Assembly: GCF_900110245.1 (NCBI RefSeq)
Contig: NZ_FOCZ01000008.1
Location: forward strand, 287,593-351,592
Reading direction: 5' to 3'
From: Niastella yeongjuensis
GTDB lineage: Bacteria > Bacteroidota > Bacteroidia > Chitinophagales > Chitinophagaceae
DNA length: 64,000 bases
Part shown: one piece after another, positions 1 through 8,878 of the stretch
How the letters are laid out: each line of letters opens with the position of its first letter
How positions within the stretch are numbered: position 1 is the stretch's first letter
Made by a program: the position numbers and the translations under genes
Notes under the pieces: model-generated
What the model was told of the DNA's origin: nothing
The model's input: only the letters and a program-made list of their open reading frames with translations
Databases searched by the model: none

Positions 1-1
1 G

Positions 2-997
2 CCCTGGCATGTAACGTACTGGGGTGTGGGCAATGAAGCCTGGGGATGTGGCGGAAATATGACGCCAGAACATTACGCCGACGTATATCGTCAGTATGCC
101 ACTTTTATGACCGGCTGGTCGAACGAGACCAAAATATTCCGGATAGCTTCGGGCGCCAATTCAAAAGATTATAACTGGACGGAAGTGCTCATGAAAAAGA
201 TCCCGCTCAATATGCTGGGTGGACTTGCCCTGCATCACTATTCAGTAATAGAATGGCGTAAAAAAGGACCAGCTGTTGATTTCAGCGAACAACAATATTT
301 CGAGACCATGCAATCGGCCCTGTTTATGGATTCGCTGGTAACAAAGCACTCCGCCATTATGGATAAATACGATCCTGAAAAACGGGTAGCCCTGGTAGTG
401 GATGAATGGGGCGGCTGGTACGATGTGGAACCAGGTACCAATCCGGGTTTTCTGTATCAGCAAAACACCATGCGCGATGCCATGATTGCCGGCGCTACCC
501 TGAATATTTTCCATAACCACAGCGACCGGGTACGCATGGCCAACCTGGCGCAAACCATCAACGTACTGCAGGCCGTTCTGCTGACCAATGAAGAAAAGAT
601 GATCCTGACGCCAACCTATCACGTGATGGAAATGTATAATGTGCACCAGGATGCTAAACTGGTACCTTTGACTATTAAGTGCAATAATTACGTGGTGGGA
701 AATGAAAAGTTACCGGCTATCTCTGCTTCAGCATCCAAAGACTCAACCGGCGCTATGCATATTTCCCTGGTGAATATCGATGCAAAAGCTGCCCAGGACA
801 TTAGCATTACGCTGGAAGGCGGCAACTATAAAACCGTTGGCGGCCGTATACTTACTTCGGCCAAATTGCAGGACCATAATACCTTTGAACAGCCTGCTAA
901 AATAAAACCAGCTCCCTTCCAGGGCGCTGCATTAAAAGGCAAAACGTTGAGTGTTAAAATGCCGCCTTTCTCAGTGGTTGTATTGGAGTTGAAATAG
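2..997 (+). CDS. Alpha-L-arabinofuranosidase, GH51 (5'-truncated by window edge)
   Basis: This is the C-terminal part of an exo-acting alpha-L-arabinofuranosidase, which releases arabinose from arabinan or arabinoxylan side chains. The frame is open from base 2, so the start lies outside the window; the internal GTG at 26 is not a credible start because it falls inside the conserved motif. The reading WGVGNEAWGCGG holds the GH51 acid/base Glu (codon 35-37). VVDEWGGWYDVEPGTNPGF holds the nucleophile Glu (codon 404-406). The remainder is the end of the TIM barrel and the C-terminal beta-sandwich, ending in a hydrophobic VVLELK tail. The gene is followed after 67 bp by an aldose epimerase and then a sugar isomerase, which suggests an arabinose-use operon. 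It belongs to a different GH51 branch from the second GH51 at 32696-34675: the sequences around the acid/base differ strongly. Confidence 0.9.
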   Translation, partial: PWHVTYWGVGNEAWGCGGNMTPEHYADVYRQYATFMTGWSNETKIFRIASGANSKDYNWTEVLMKKIPLNMLGGLALHHYSVIEWRKKGPAVDFSEQQYFETMQSALFMDSLVTKHSAIMDKYDPEKRVALVVDEWGGWYDVEPGTNPGFLYQQNTMRDAMIAGATLNIFHNHSDRVRMANLAQTINVLQAVLLTNEEKMILTPTYHVMEMYNVHQDAKLVPLTIKCNNYVVGNEKLPAISASASKDSTGAMHISLVNIDAKAAQDISITLEGGNYKTVGGRILTSAKLQDHNTFEQPAKIKPAPFQGAALKGKTLSVKMPPFSVVVLELK

Positions 998-1008
998 GCT
1001 TTAGCCCG

Positions 1009-1016
1009 TATATTTG
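1009..1016 (+). promoter_or_regulatory. Possible -7 promoter element ahead of the aldose epimerase
   Basis: TATATTTG matches the Bacteroidota -7 consensus TAnnTTTG exactly and lies about 50 bp before the ATG at 1065. The upstream TTG triplets (983-985, 989-991) are not at ideal spacing, so the promoter is uncertain. Confidence 0.3.
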
Positions 1017-1064
1017 ACAAATTTTCAAAGTAACCTATTTTATAAACTCAATAAGGGAAACCAT

Positions 1065-2204
1065 ATGAACAAATTGATTTGCCATGTAGCATTGCTTGCG
1101 CTGCTTACCGGTGCAGCATCCTGCGGCGGCGAAAACAAACAACCTTCAACAGAAAATTCTCAAGAAATGATCAAAGCAGGCGTTACCTCAAAAGACTGGG
1201 GTGAAACAGACGGAAAGAAAGTACAGTTGTTTACCCTTACGAATAAAAACGGGATTACAGTAACCATTACCAATTATGGTGGCGTTGTAACATCATGGGT
1301 TACTCCAGATAAAAACGGAAACAAATCAAGTATAGTAGTGGGTATGGAAAACCTGGCTGAATACCTGAAAAAGCCGCCTTATTTCGGCGCTATCATTGGC
1401 CGTTATGGCAACCGCATCGGAGATGCCAAATTCAAACTCGATGGTAAAACGTATACCCTGGCTGCCAATAACGGAAAAAACAGCCTGCATGGTGGTAACA
1501 AAGGTTTTGATAAAGTAGTATGGGACGCAACTCCATCTACCGATAGCATACCGGCGCTTACCTTAACTTACTTAAGCAAAGACGGTGAAGAAGGTTTCCC
1601 CGGCAACCTGAAAGTAACAGTTGTATATACTTTAAGTGAAGACGATGCGCTGAACATCGACTACACTGCTGAAACGGATAAAGCAACACCGGTTAACTTA
1701 ACCAACCACAGTTACTTTAACCTCACTGGCAGCACCGAAAACACCATTTTAAACCACAGCCTGCAGATCAATGGTGATCATTATACACCGGTTGATACTA
1801 CTTTGATCCCCACTGGTGAGATCAAAGACGTAAAAGGAACACCATTTGATTTTACCAAAGCTGAAACCATTGGCGCCCGCATCGACGCTGTACCCGGCGG
1901 TTATGACCACAACTTTGTGTTGAACCGTACCGACAGCACCCTGCAACTGGCAGCTACTTTGTCTGACACTGCCAGCGGTCGCAAACTGGAAGTATATACT
2001 ACTGAGCCTGGCATCCAGTTCTACAGCGGTAATTTCCTCGATGGTACCTTCTCCAGCGGCGGCCATCCCGTGAAACTGCGTACAGCACTTTGCCTGGAAA
2101 CGCAGCATTTCCCAGATTCACCCAACAAACCAAAGTTCCCTACTACCATTCTGCAACCTGGTCAAAAATACCATACTGTGACCAGGTATAAAGTTTCGTT
2201 GTAG
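1065..2204 (+). CDS. galM: Aldose 1-epimerase (mutarotase), lipoprotein
   Basis: It interconverts the alpha and beta anomers of aldoses, here probably arabinose or galactose released by neighbouring hydrolases. I chose ATG 1065 over an upstream in-frame codon at 1014 because 1065 begins a clean lipoprotein signal (positive start, hydrophobic stretch, then LLTGAASC with the lipid-attachment Cys) and has a purine-rich AAGGGAA just upstream. Family motifs are clear: GRYGNRIG, NSLHGG (His), NLTNHSYFNL (His) and CLETQHFPDSPN (catalytic Glu). At about 380 residues it has the usual length for a full galactose mutarotase fold. The lipid anchor places it in the periplasm or on the outer membrane. It lies between GH51 and the isomerase gene, in line with a role in arabinose uptake. 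Confidence 0.93.
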   Translation: MNKLICHVALLALLTGAASCGGENKQPSTENSQEMIKAGVTSKDWGETDGKKVQLFTLTNKNGITVTITNYGGVVTSWVTPDKNGNKSSIVVGMENLAEYLKKPPYFGAIIGRYGNRIGDAKFKLDGKTYTLAANNGKNSLHGGNKGFDKVVWDATPSTDSIPALTLTYLSKDGEEGFPGNLKVTVVYTLSEDDALNIDYTAETDKATPVNLTNHSYFNLTGSTENTILNHSLQINGDHYTPVDTTLIPTGEIKDVKGTPFDFTKAETIGARIDAVPGGYDHNFVLNRTDSTLQLAATLSDTASGRKLEVYTTEPGIQFYSGNFLDGTFSSGGHPVKLRTALCLETQHFPDSPNKPKFPTTILQPGQKYHTVTRYKVSL

Positions 2205-2217
2205 TAAATGAAATAAT

Positions 2218-2299
2218 TTTAAGGTGGGTCACTCTTTCTGAGTGGCTCACCTTTTTTTATGCCAAAGTGAGCCGCCCTTTAAGGGCAACCCACCTTAAA
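2218..2299 (+). terminator. Terminator hairpin nested in a longer inverted repeat
   Basis: Inner element: AGGTGGGTCACTC (2222-2234) pairs imperfectly (11 of 13) with GAGTGGCTCACCT (2240-2252) over a 5-nt loop, followed by a T run (2253-2258), as in an intrinsic terminator for the epimerase gene. Outer element: TTTAAGGTGGGT (2218-2229) is perfectly repeated in inverted form at 2288-2299. The left arm can therefore pair with either partner, giving two alternative folds. A short palindrome GCCCTTTAAGGGC (2274-2286) lies between. Confidence 0.6.
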
Positions 2300-2336
2300 G
2301 CTTCTGTTTAATTTTATCCCAGCCTTCCGTGTCGCA

Positions 2337-2359
2337 GCTCTCTGCTCTCTGCCCTTTTT
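2337..2359 (+). repeat. Short pyrimidine-rich intergenic repeat (TCTGCC family)
   Basis: CTCTCTGCTCTCTGCCCT is a short copy of the dispersed 7-bp TCTGCCT/CTCTGCC unit that recurs in other spacers of this window. It lies just before the isomerase start. Confidence 0.5.
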
Positions 2360-2402
2360 TATTCCACTAGTGGTTCATACCCCATTTTGCGTATTGGTGA
2401 GT

Positions 2403-3836
2403 ATGAAGAATACCCCTGCCTTTAAAATTGGTTTGTTCGGGATTGGACTGGATACCTACTGGCCACAATTTGATGGATTGAAAGCACGGCTGGAAGGCTA
2501 CCTGCAGGAAGTCCATGACCGCATTGCTACCGACCACCCCGGGATCGTTAATGCCGGTTTGGTCGATACGGCCGATAAAGCCTTTGAAGCAGGTTACCGC
2601 TTCCGGACAGAAGGCGTAAACCTCATATTGCTGTACGTAACAACATATGCCTTGTCATCGACGGTATTGCCGGTGGTGCAGCAGGCCAAAGTACCGGTGA
2701 TTGTGTTGAACCTTTCACCCGAAGCCGCCATCGATTATGCCGCTTTCAATAAAATGAACGACCGCACCCGCATGACGGGGGAGTGGCTGGCGTATTGCTC
2801 CGCTTGTCCGGTACCCGAAATAGCCAATGTGTTCCTGCGTACCGGCATACAGTTTTACCAGGTGACCGGCATGCTGCACAACGATGAGGAATGTTGGAAA
2901 GAAATACTCGAATGGGTGGAAGCCGCTAAAGTAGCGCACACGATGTCGTTTAATCGCCTGGGTTGTATGGGCCATTATTACAGCGGTATGCTGGATATAT
3001 ATTCCGACCTTACCCAACAATACCGCTTCTTTGGCGGACATATAGAACTGATAGAAGTAGATGAACTGGCTGCCATCCGCCGTTCGGTAACAGAAAAGGA
3101 AATAGACGAACGCGTACAGTTGTTTTATTCCACCTTTGACGTACAAAGCGATTGTGCTGTAGAAGAATTAAAACGGGCTGCACGTACTTCCGTTGCGCTG
3201 GACAGGCTAACGGAGCAATACCAGTTAGGGTCCATGGCTTATTATTACAAAGGGACCGGCAATGAAGAAAATGAAGATACCATCAGTTCCATCATTCTTG
3301 GTAACTCTTTATTGACCGCCCGTGGTATTCCCGTGGCCGGCGAATACGAGATCAAGAATGCGCAGGCCATGAAGATCATGGACAGCTTTGGCGCAGGTGG
3401 TTCATTTACCGAATACTACGCCATGGATTTTAAAGAAGATATCGTGTTGATGGGGCACGATGGTCCGGGCCATATTGCTATCGCAGAAGGGAAAACAAAG
3501 GTGCGGCCCCTGCATGTGTATCATGGAAAAGTAGGGCGTGGTTTATCGGTAGAAATGTCGGTAAAGAACGGACCGGTTACCCTGCTTTCGGTTGTACAAG
3601 AGGGCAATGGACAACTGCAATTGTTGACTGCAGAAGCCACATCCGTTCCCGGCCCCATCCTGGAAATAGGAAATACCAATAGCCGTTATAAATTCTCCAT
3701 TGGCGCCCGCCGTTTTGTAAACGACTGGAACAGCCACGGCCCCGCCCATCACTGCGCAGTAGGAGTGGGGCATATAGTTTCGAAGATAAAGAAGCTGGGA
3801 CTATTGTTGGGTATGAACGTTGTTCAGGTTTGTTGA
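2403..3836 (+). CDS. L-arabinose/L-fucose isomerase family protein
   Basis: It is a sugar isomerase of the AraA/FucI superfamily, which interconverts an aldose and a ketose; given its neighbours (GH51 and an epimerase) the probable substrate is L-arabinose, giving L-ribulose. No signal peptide is present, so it is cytoplasmic. I chose ATG 2403 over a GTG at 2370 because the extra 11 residues add nothing recognisable. Recognisable features are the N-terminal GLFGIGLDTYWPQF, the Rossmann-like LILLYVTTYALSST, the region GAGGSFTEYYAMDF (conserved Glu) and GHDGPGHIAIAEGK (conserved His), which resemble the metal-site segments of this superfamily. About 477 residues is typical for AraA-like enzymes. 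It differs from classical AraA enough that the precise substrate is uncertain. AraB and AraD are not in the window. Confidence 0.82.
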   Translation: MKNTPAFKIGLFGIGLDTYWPQFDGLKARLEGYLQEVHDRIATDHPGIVNAGLVDTADKAFEAGYRFRTEGVNLILLYVTTYALSSTVLPVVQQAKVPVIVLNLSPEAAIDYAAFNKMNDRTRMTGEWLAYCSACPVPEIANVFLRTGIQFYQVTGMLHNDEECWKEILEWVEAAKVAHTMSFNRLGCMGHYYSGMLDIYSDLTQQYRFFGGHIELIEVDELAAIRRSVTEKEIDERVQLFYSTFDVQSDCAVEELKRAARTSVALDRLTEQYQLGSMAYYYKGTGNEENEDTISSIILGNSLLTARGIPVAGEYEIKNAQAMKIMDSFGAGGSFTEYYAMDFKEDIVLMGHDGPGHIAIAEGKTKVRPLHVYHGKVGRGLSVEMSVKNGPVTLLSVVQEGNGQLQLLTAEATSVPGPILEIGNTNSRYKFSIGARRFVNDWNSHGPAHHCAVGVGHIVSKIKKLGLLLGMNVVQVC

Positions 3837-3839
3837 GGT

Positions 3840-3905
3840 AAGAGGTAGGAAGTAGGAGGTAAGAATACTCGCGAACTTCGTACTTCTTACTTCCTGCTTC
3901 CGTTA
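3840..3905. repeat. Intergenic hairpin of AGTAGGA/TACTTCT repeats between convergent genes
   Basis: The left arm (3848-3865) is a run of GTAGGAA/GTAAGAA-like 7-mers. The right arm (3884-3901) is its reverse complement with about 16 of 18 matches. The loop carries CTCGCGAACTTCG. A similar layout and core recur at 13307-13410, 34689-34760 and 58619-58690. Placed between two convergent genes, it could act as a bidirectional terminator. Confidence 0.7.
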
Positions 3906-3951
3906 TTTAAAAATATTAAAGATTCATTTTAATAACCAGCCATCATAATAA

Positions 3952-6135
3952 TCATTTAATCGTAACGATCTCCCAATCCTCCGGTTTCTTAATTACATGA
4001 ATACCGAGGTCGTGCTCGTACTTAATGAGGTCCAGCTCAAATTGTTTATTGCCGAATCGCAGGTTCGAGATCCGGATCTCTTTTATATAATCGGGTAGTA
4101 CCGGTTTGTAAAAGCACAGCTTTTTTTCATAGCCATCATAAGAGATGCTTAAACAGGCCTGAATCAACAGGAATACCGCGGCCACCGACCAGGCTTGTGG
4201 TGAACAGGCCACCGGGTAAGCGGTGGGTGCTTCGCCCCGCCTGAAGGGAAAGCCGCAGAATAGTTCAGGCAGCCGTTGTAATTCTATGAACAGGGAGGCA
4301 TCGAATAAACCCTGCATCAACCGCAGAGCGGGTTCCATGATGCCGTAGCGGGCCATTCCGTAGGCTGCTATGGCTGTGTCGTGCGGCCATACCGATCCGT
4401 TATGATATGACATCGGGTTGTACCTGGCAGCTTTTGACGACAACGTGCGAAGCCCCCAGCCGTTGAACATATCATCGCTCATCAACAATTTAGCTGCGCG
4501 TACAGCCCGCTCAGGTGTGGCAATACCGGAGAATAAAAGATGTCCTACATTCGATGATACTACCCGGCAGGGTTTTTTATCCCCATCGAGCGCCAGAATA
4601 TAAGTGCCTAATTGTTCATCCCAAAACACTTCGTTAAAGCGTTGTTTCAGGTTCTCGGCCTCTTTAGTCAATTGTTCAGCCATTTCGGTATTACCTAACC
4701 ATTTTGCCATATAGGCCGCCTGTATTTTTGCATCGTACACATAACCCTGTACCTCACATAACGCGATAGGAAAGCTGGCCAGATCGCCATTTGCGTGAGA
4801 GATGGAATCATGCGAGTCCTTCCAGCCCTGGTTGGCCAAACCGCTCTCTGCCTTGCGCTGGTATTCAACAAAACCATCCCCATCCATATCGCCATATACT
4901 TTTATCCAGGTAAGCGCCTGTAAAATATTTTCCCAGATCTTGTTGATGGTTTCCAAATCGCCGGTCCTTTTTAAATATTGACCCGCCAGTACAATGAATA
5001 AGGGAGTGGTATCTATACTGCCATAGTAGAGTTTAAATGGAATTTCACCGGTCTCGGCCATTTCCCCCGATCTGATTTCGTGTAAGATCTTTCCCGGCTC
5101 TGCATCCTGTAAAGGAAGTACTTTGGTAGCCTGGCGGGCTGCCTGGTATAGCAGAACGCCTTTTGCAATGTTGGGTGCTACCCACAGCGTTTCCAGGGCG
5201 GTGAAGGTACCATCCCGGCCAAATACCGTATTGTACCAGGGCACACCGGCATAAGGGTAACTGCCAAAAGGCGTTTGCACCAGTAAGGATATAAGATCGT
5301 TTTTCGACCGGTTGATCCAGTTGTTGAATTGCTCATTGTCGGTATAGATATCGGCAACCAGCTCCTTACTCTTTTCCATACCCGATTTGATCTTATCATA
5401 GGCAATGAAATAAGGTTCAAACTGAACCGGATTGGCATACACGGAAAATACAGAAGTACAGTTGATGCTGAAGGTGCCACCCTGTGGTAGCAGTTTGATC
5501 CTGTACGTGACCTTATTGTCTTTTATGGAAGTTGGTTCCGGATCAAAATGCAGGTTGGTTTGCCGCTCAATTTTGTCAAGACCGGTATAGGAAACCACCA
5601 CATGGTCGTTGGCCGATGCAAAAGGCGATTGTAAAACGCCGCGTTGCTTCCTGTCCATGCCCCGCACTTCGAAGATGTCTCTGAAGTCGCAGTCAAAGGT
5701 GATTTCCAGAGTAAGTTCATACGAATCGGAACCATAGTTATACAGCATGATCAATTCATGGCAGGCCCCATCCTGCAGGAATTTACTACGTGAAATATGT
5801 AGCGTGCCTTTTGGAATAACTACGTTGTGTTCCTCATTAATATCGGGATTAGTGAGGTCAACCGACAGCATTTCGTTCTCGTTCTTTATGTTGGAGCTTA
5901 GCAGCATGGGCCGGTAATGATTTATTTCCAGTTCCATATCGCTGATGAACCGCGTGCCCTGGTGATAAATCCCCTGCACACAGGTCCCAAATTGTTTTAT
6001 ATCGCCCCACCGGTCAAAAATTCCAAACGTATCGCCATAGTTTAAAGTCAGCACACGATCATCAGCATACGAAGAAGAAGCGAGAATGTAGTACTTGTCG
6101 TCATGTAGTTTTACCAGGGTGTCGTGCTTTTTCAT
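3952..6135 (-). CDS. Amylo-alpha-1,6-glucosidase (glycogen debranching-like enzyme)
   Basis: It is predicted to hydrolyse alpha-1,6 branches of a glycogen-like alpha-glucan. The N-terminal half (roughly residues 25-220) is the all-beta debranching-enzyme N-terminal domain; WGDIKQFGTCVQGIYHQGTRF is typical. The C-terminal half (about 285-690) is an (alpha/alpha)6 barrel with PWYNTVFGRDGTFTALETLW and GWKDSHDSISHANGD, which carry the conserved acidic residues. At 727 residues it has the usual length. No signal peptide is evident, so a cytoplasmic location is expected. It follows the GT4 gene on the same strand after 28 bp, so the two are probably co-transcribed. This pairing of a debranching-like enzyme with a GT4 transferase is seen in other bacteria and may serve a stress-related glucan rather than storage glycogen (inference). 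Confidence 0.88.
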   Translation of the reverse strand: MKKHDTLVKLHDDKYYILASSSYADDRVLTLNYGDTFGIFDRWGDIKQFGTCVQGIYHQGTRFISDMELEINHYRPMLLSSNIKNENEMLSVDLTNPDINEEHNVVIPKGTLHISRSKFLQDGACHELIMLYNYGSDSYELTLEITFDCDFRDIFEVRGMDRKQRGVLQSPFASANDHVVVSYTGLDKIERQTNLHFDPEPTSIKDNKVTYRIKLLPQGGTFSINCTSVFSVYANPVQFEPYFIAYDKIKSGMEKSKELVADIYTDNEQFNNWINRSKNDLISLLVQTPFGSYPYAGVPWYNTVFGRDGTFTALETLWVAPNIAKGVLLYQAARQATKVLPLQDAEPGKILHEIRSGEMAETGEIPFKLYYGSIDTTPLFIVLAGQYLKRTGDLETINKIWENILQALTWIKVYGDMDGDGFVEYQRKAESGLANQGWKDSHDSISHANGDLASFPIALCEVQGYVYDAKIQAAYMAKWLGNTEMAEQLTKEAENLKQRFNEVFWDEQLGTYILALDGDKKPCRVVSSNVGHLLFSGIATPERAVRAAKLLMSDDMFNGWGLRTLSSKAARYNPMSYHNGSVWPHDTAIAAYGMARYGIMEPALRLMQGLFDASLFIELQRLPELFCGFPFRRGEAPTAYPVACSPQAWSVAAVFLLIQACLSISYDGYEKKLCFYKPVLPDYIKEIRISNLRFGNKQFELDLIKYEHDLGIHVIKKPEDWEIVTIK

Positions 6136-6163
6136 AAACCATTATTTATAACTGGGTTATAAC

Positions 6164-7237
6164 TTATTTTCTATACGCTGGTGTTAAGTAAAAAGATCTT
6201 TCGGATTGTTTATGCAGCGCCTTTTCATACAGGCGTACATAATTCTGGGCCATTACGATGTCGCTGAACCTTCTTTCAAAAGTTTCGCGACAGGTGTCCC
6301 TGTTTATTAAATGAATATTTTTTAAAGCTTCTACTGCTTTATCCATAGTGTTTACGATAAAACCTGTTTTGCCATGTTCAATGATCTCAGGTACGGAACC
6401 ATGATTAAAAGCAATGATGGGCGTACCGCAGGCCATGGCCTCTATCAGTACCATGCCAAAAGGTTCGGGCCAGTCTATGGGAAACAGCAATGCTTTGGCA
6501 TTGGCCAGCAACGGGCCTTTTTCTTTTTCGCCAATTTCATGCAGGTATTCCACATGAGGTTGATCGAGCAGGTGACGGATCTCTTTGTCGAAATATTTTT
6601 CATCTGCCTTGTCAACTTTAGCGGCGATCTTTATTTTCATATTTGCCCGGCGTGCGATTTCAATGGCACGATCAGCCCTTTTTTCGGGGGAAAATCTGCC
6701 CAGAAATACCGCATAATCACCTTCACCTTTGCCATATTCATATAAATCCGCTGGTACTCCATGAAATACGGTGGCTATCCAGTTGGCCATTGGTAAAGGA
6801 CGCCGTTGCGAATTGGAGATAGACACCACCGGCATGTCATTGAATTTTTCGTACAATGGTTTTAATTCCGGGATATCTAACCGGCCATGCAGCGTAGTCA
6901 GTGTTTTTTTATGACTGCGTCGCGTTACCGGAAAGTGTAAATAATCAGTATGAAAATGCAACAGATCAAATTCGTGCGAGCGGTCCATAACTTCCTGCAA
7001 TTGCAAAATGTTGCCGGCCATTTGATCAACACAATTACTCAAACGTAATGCGGTAGGGGTTACAGATACCAGTCGGGCCCTGGTAATGGAATCACCCGAA
7101 GCAAACAATGTTACATCATGTCCCAATTTCACCAATGCATCGGTAAGATAAGCTACTACCCGCTCCGTGCCGCCATAATATTTGGGCGGTACCGATTCAA
7201 TAAGCGGAGCTATTTGTGCAATTCTCAACATAGCCAT
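6164..7237 (-). CDS. Glycosyltransferase family 4 protein
   Basis: It is a retaining GT-B glycosyltransferase that moves a sugar from a nucleotide donor to an unknown acceptor. The N-terminal acceptor domain contains the Gly-rich loop PPKYYGGTERVVAYL. The C-terminal donor domain contains GRFSPEKRADRAIEIA and the E-x7-E motif in EPFGMVLIEAMACGTP. Length is 357 residues (355 if the second ATG, at 7231, is used). It has no membrane segment. It is the first gene of a two-gene unit with the debranching-like enzyme, which suggests that the two act on the same glucan. A 129-bp spacer to the AraC gene should hold its promoter; I saw no clear consensus there. Confidence 0.85.
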   Translation of the reverse strand: MAMLRIAQIAPLIESVPPKYYGGTERVVAYLTDALVKLGHDVTLFASGDSITRARLVSVTPTALRLSNCVDQMAGNILQLQEVMDRSHEFDLLHFHTDYLHFPVTRRSHKKTLTTLHGRLDIPELKPLYEKFNDMPVVSISNSQRRPLPMANWIATVFHGVPADLYEYGKGEGDYAVFLGRFSPEKRADRAIEIARRANMKIKIAAKVDKADEKYFDKEIRHLLDQPHVEYLHEIGEKEKGPLLANAKALLFPIDWPEPFGMVLIEAMACGTPIIAFNHGSVPEIIEHGKTGFIVNTMDKAVEALKNIHLINRDTCRETFERRFSDIVMAQNYVRLYEKALHKQSERSFYLTPAYRK

Positions 7238-7366
7238 ATTTTAGTGAATCAAATAATATTAAGGTTCAAAGTTGCTGGCTGGGTATAAGGGAATGTTGAG
7301 GCCGGAACTGTAAAAAATGGGTAGGATTATAGGAATTACGCAATAAGGGTGCCAGGGGACGGGTTC

Positions 7367-8242
7367 TTATTTCTTGTTTCTAAACTGGATCGGTGTTACA
7401 CCAGTTTTTTCCTTGAACAATTTAGAGAAGTAAAAGTTTGATTCAAAGTTGAGCTCAAATGCAATTTCTTTTACTGACTTGTTTGTATTTGTCAGCAGTT
7501 CTTTTGCTTTATGTATTTTCAGTTGTATCTGAAATTGTCCGGGCGCCAGGCCGGTATATTCTTTAAATATTTTTCTGAACCGCGAATAACTGATCTGCAG
7601 TTCATGTGCTACATCAACCGGTGAAATATTCTGCTCGATATTAGAACGAAACAATAAACGCGCTTTATCAACAATGGCTTCCACATCCTGTCCACTGAAC
7701 TTTTCCTGTTGCGAAAGCGAATAAATGGTGCCTAATAAATGTAATACCGTACCGGCAATCAATGGCTGGTAACCTGCTTTCTCTTCTTTTGTTTTATCGA
7801 TGATCTCCTGAAAAAGATGCAACAGGGTTTCCTGGTAACCAACAGGGATAACCGGCGTGGCGGGTGTAAAGAATTTTTTACTCAACAGGTTTTTTGCAAT
7901 AGGTCCGGTAAAGCCTACCCAATATTCATCCCAGCCTGTTTTTTTATCAGGTTTATACCGGTGCCTTTCTTCCGGAAACAAAAGTATGACGGAACCGGAA
8001 GTAATGATTTGTTTGCCGCCGCTTTTCGATTCAAAAATGCCACCGCCCTTGGTGATGTAAATAACCTGGAACTCGTGTAGTATCCTTCCTTTGTCCCAAT
8101 TGAAATTATGATGTGCCGGATGGGTATCGTAAGGGTATGCGGAACCGGCAACAATGTGCGTGCACCCGGTGTTCAGTACATTCAGGCCCCAGCTTTCATC
8201 AGTGGAACTAACCGGCAGGTATTTGTAAAAGTTTACCATCAT
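7367..8242 (-). CDS. AraC family transcriptional regulator
   Basis: It is a DNA-binding regulator with an N-terminal cupin-like AraC sensing domain (about residues 25-160; contains WDEYWVGFTGP and HEFQVIYITKGGG) and a C-terminal double helix-turn-helix (about 195-290; SPVDVAHELQISYSRFRKIFKEYTG and SVKEIAFELNFESNFYFSKLFKEKTG). The sensing domain of this type commonly binds a sugar. I start it at the double ATG (8242/8239) rather than at 8281, because the upstream in-frame part is a short hydrophobic stretch not expected in a soluble regulator. It is transcribed away from the ECF sigma gene at 8330. The target is unknown; the nearby glucan pair and the arabinose genes are both possible. Confidence 0.88.
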   Translation of the reverse strand: MMVNFYKYLPVSSTDESWGLNVLNTGCTHIVAGSAYPYDTHPAHHNFNWDKGRILHEFQVIYITKGGGIFESKSGGKQIITSGSVILLFPEERHRYKPDKKTGWDEYWVGFTGPIAKNLLSKKFFTPATPVIPVGYQETLLHLFQEIIDKTKEEKAGYQPLIAGTVLHLLGTIYSLSQQEKFSGQDVEAIVDKARLLFRSNIEQNISPVDVAHELQISYSRFRKIFKEYTGLAPGQFQIQLKIHKAKELLTNTNKSVKEIAFELNFESNFYFSKLFKEKTGVTPIQFRNKK

Positions 8243-8329
8243 TAATATCAAAAAGTACAACGCAAATATCAAATAGGGCAACTGCCCAACACAATAATAG
8301 CAATAATTTTAATCACACAACGGGTTGCT

Positions 8330-8875
8330 ATGGATATGAATACAACAGACAGCCATTTAATAGCCTTATGGCGCAGCGGCAATGATAAAGCCTACCGTGT
8401 TTTATTCGATCGTTATTTTTATAAATTGTATAGTTATACCCTGAAACTGGTTTCCGATAAAAACGTGTCTGAAGAGATAGTGATGGACGTTATGCTGGCC
8501 ATTTGGCAAAAGCGCGATCAGTTGAATGGCAGCCTGTCGTTGTCTGCCTATTTATATAAATCGGTGCGCAACCGGCTTATAGATCATTTGCGTAAACAAA
8601 AAGTGGCCACCGTATCGTTGGAGTTAACGGCTGTAGAGCCATCCAGCTCGTTTATTACCGACAGCCGTATACTGCATAAGGAACTCGAAAGTTTATACAG
8701 AAGTTCGCTGAACCGGTTACCACCGCAAAAGAAACGCATCTTCACAATGAGCCGCGAAGAAGGCAGTTCGTATAAAGAAATTGCAGATAGATTGTGCTTA
8801 TCGAAGAATACAGTAGAAAATCATATGGTGGCAGCGTTGAAGCTTTTAAAAGAGAATATGTTATTGGGTTATTGA
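8330..8875 (+). CDS. ECF-type RNA polymerase sigma factor, no anti-sigma partner adjacent
   Basis: It is a sigma-70 family alternative sigma factor of about 181 residues. Region 2 runs from about residue 20 to 85 (YRVLFDRYFYKLYSYTLKLV, then SAYLYKSVRNRLIDHLRKQ). Region 4 runs from about 120 to 175 (LPPQKKRIFTMSREEGSSYKEIADRL, then LSKNTVENHMVAALKLLKE). A second ATG two codons in is an equally good start. FecI-like sigma factors in Bacteroidota are usually followed by fecR and susC. Here the next gene is a DeoR regulator on the opposite strand (3 bp gap) and no FecR gene is close, so this is an orphan and its signal is not visible. Confidence 0.88.
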   Translation: MDMNTTDSHLIALWRSGNDKAYRVLFDRYFYKLYSYTLKLVSDKNVSEEIVMDVMLAIWQKRDQLNGSLSLSAYLYKSVRNRLIDHLRKQKVATVSLELTAVEPSSSFITDSRILHKELESLYRSSLNRLPPQKKRIFTMSREEGSSYKEIADRLCLSKNTVENHMVAALKLLKENMLLGY

Positions 8876-8878
8876 AAT

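Noticed and set aside
242..646. Antisense open frames over the GH51 fragment
   Set aside because: They lie wholly opposite a conserved catalytic domain and lack recognisable features.
1014..1064. Upstream start for the aldose epimerase
   Set aside because: It would bury the lipoprotein signal behind 17 residues; ATG 1065 fits the signal and the purine-rich site.
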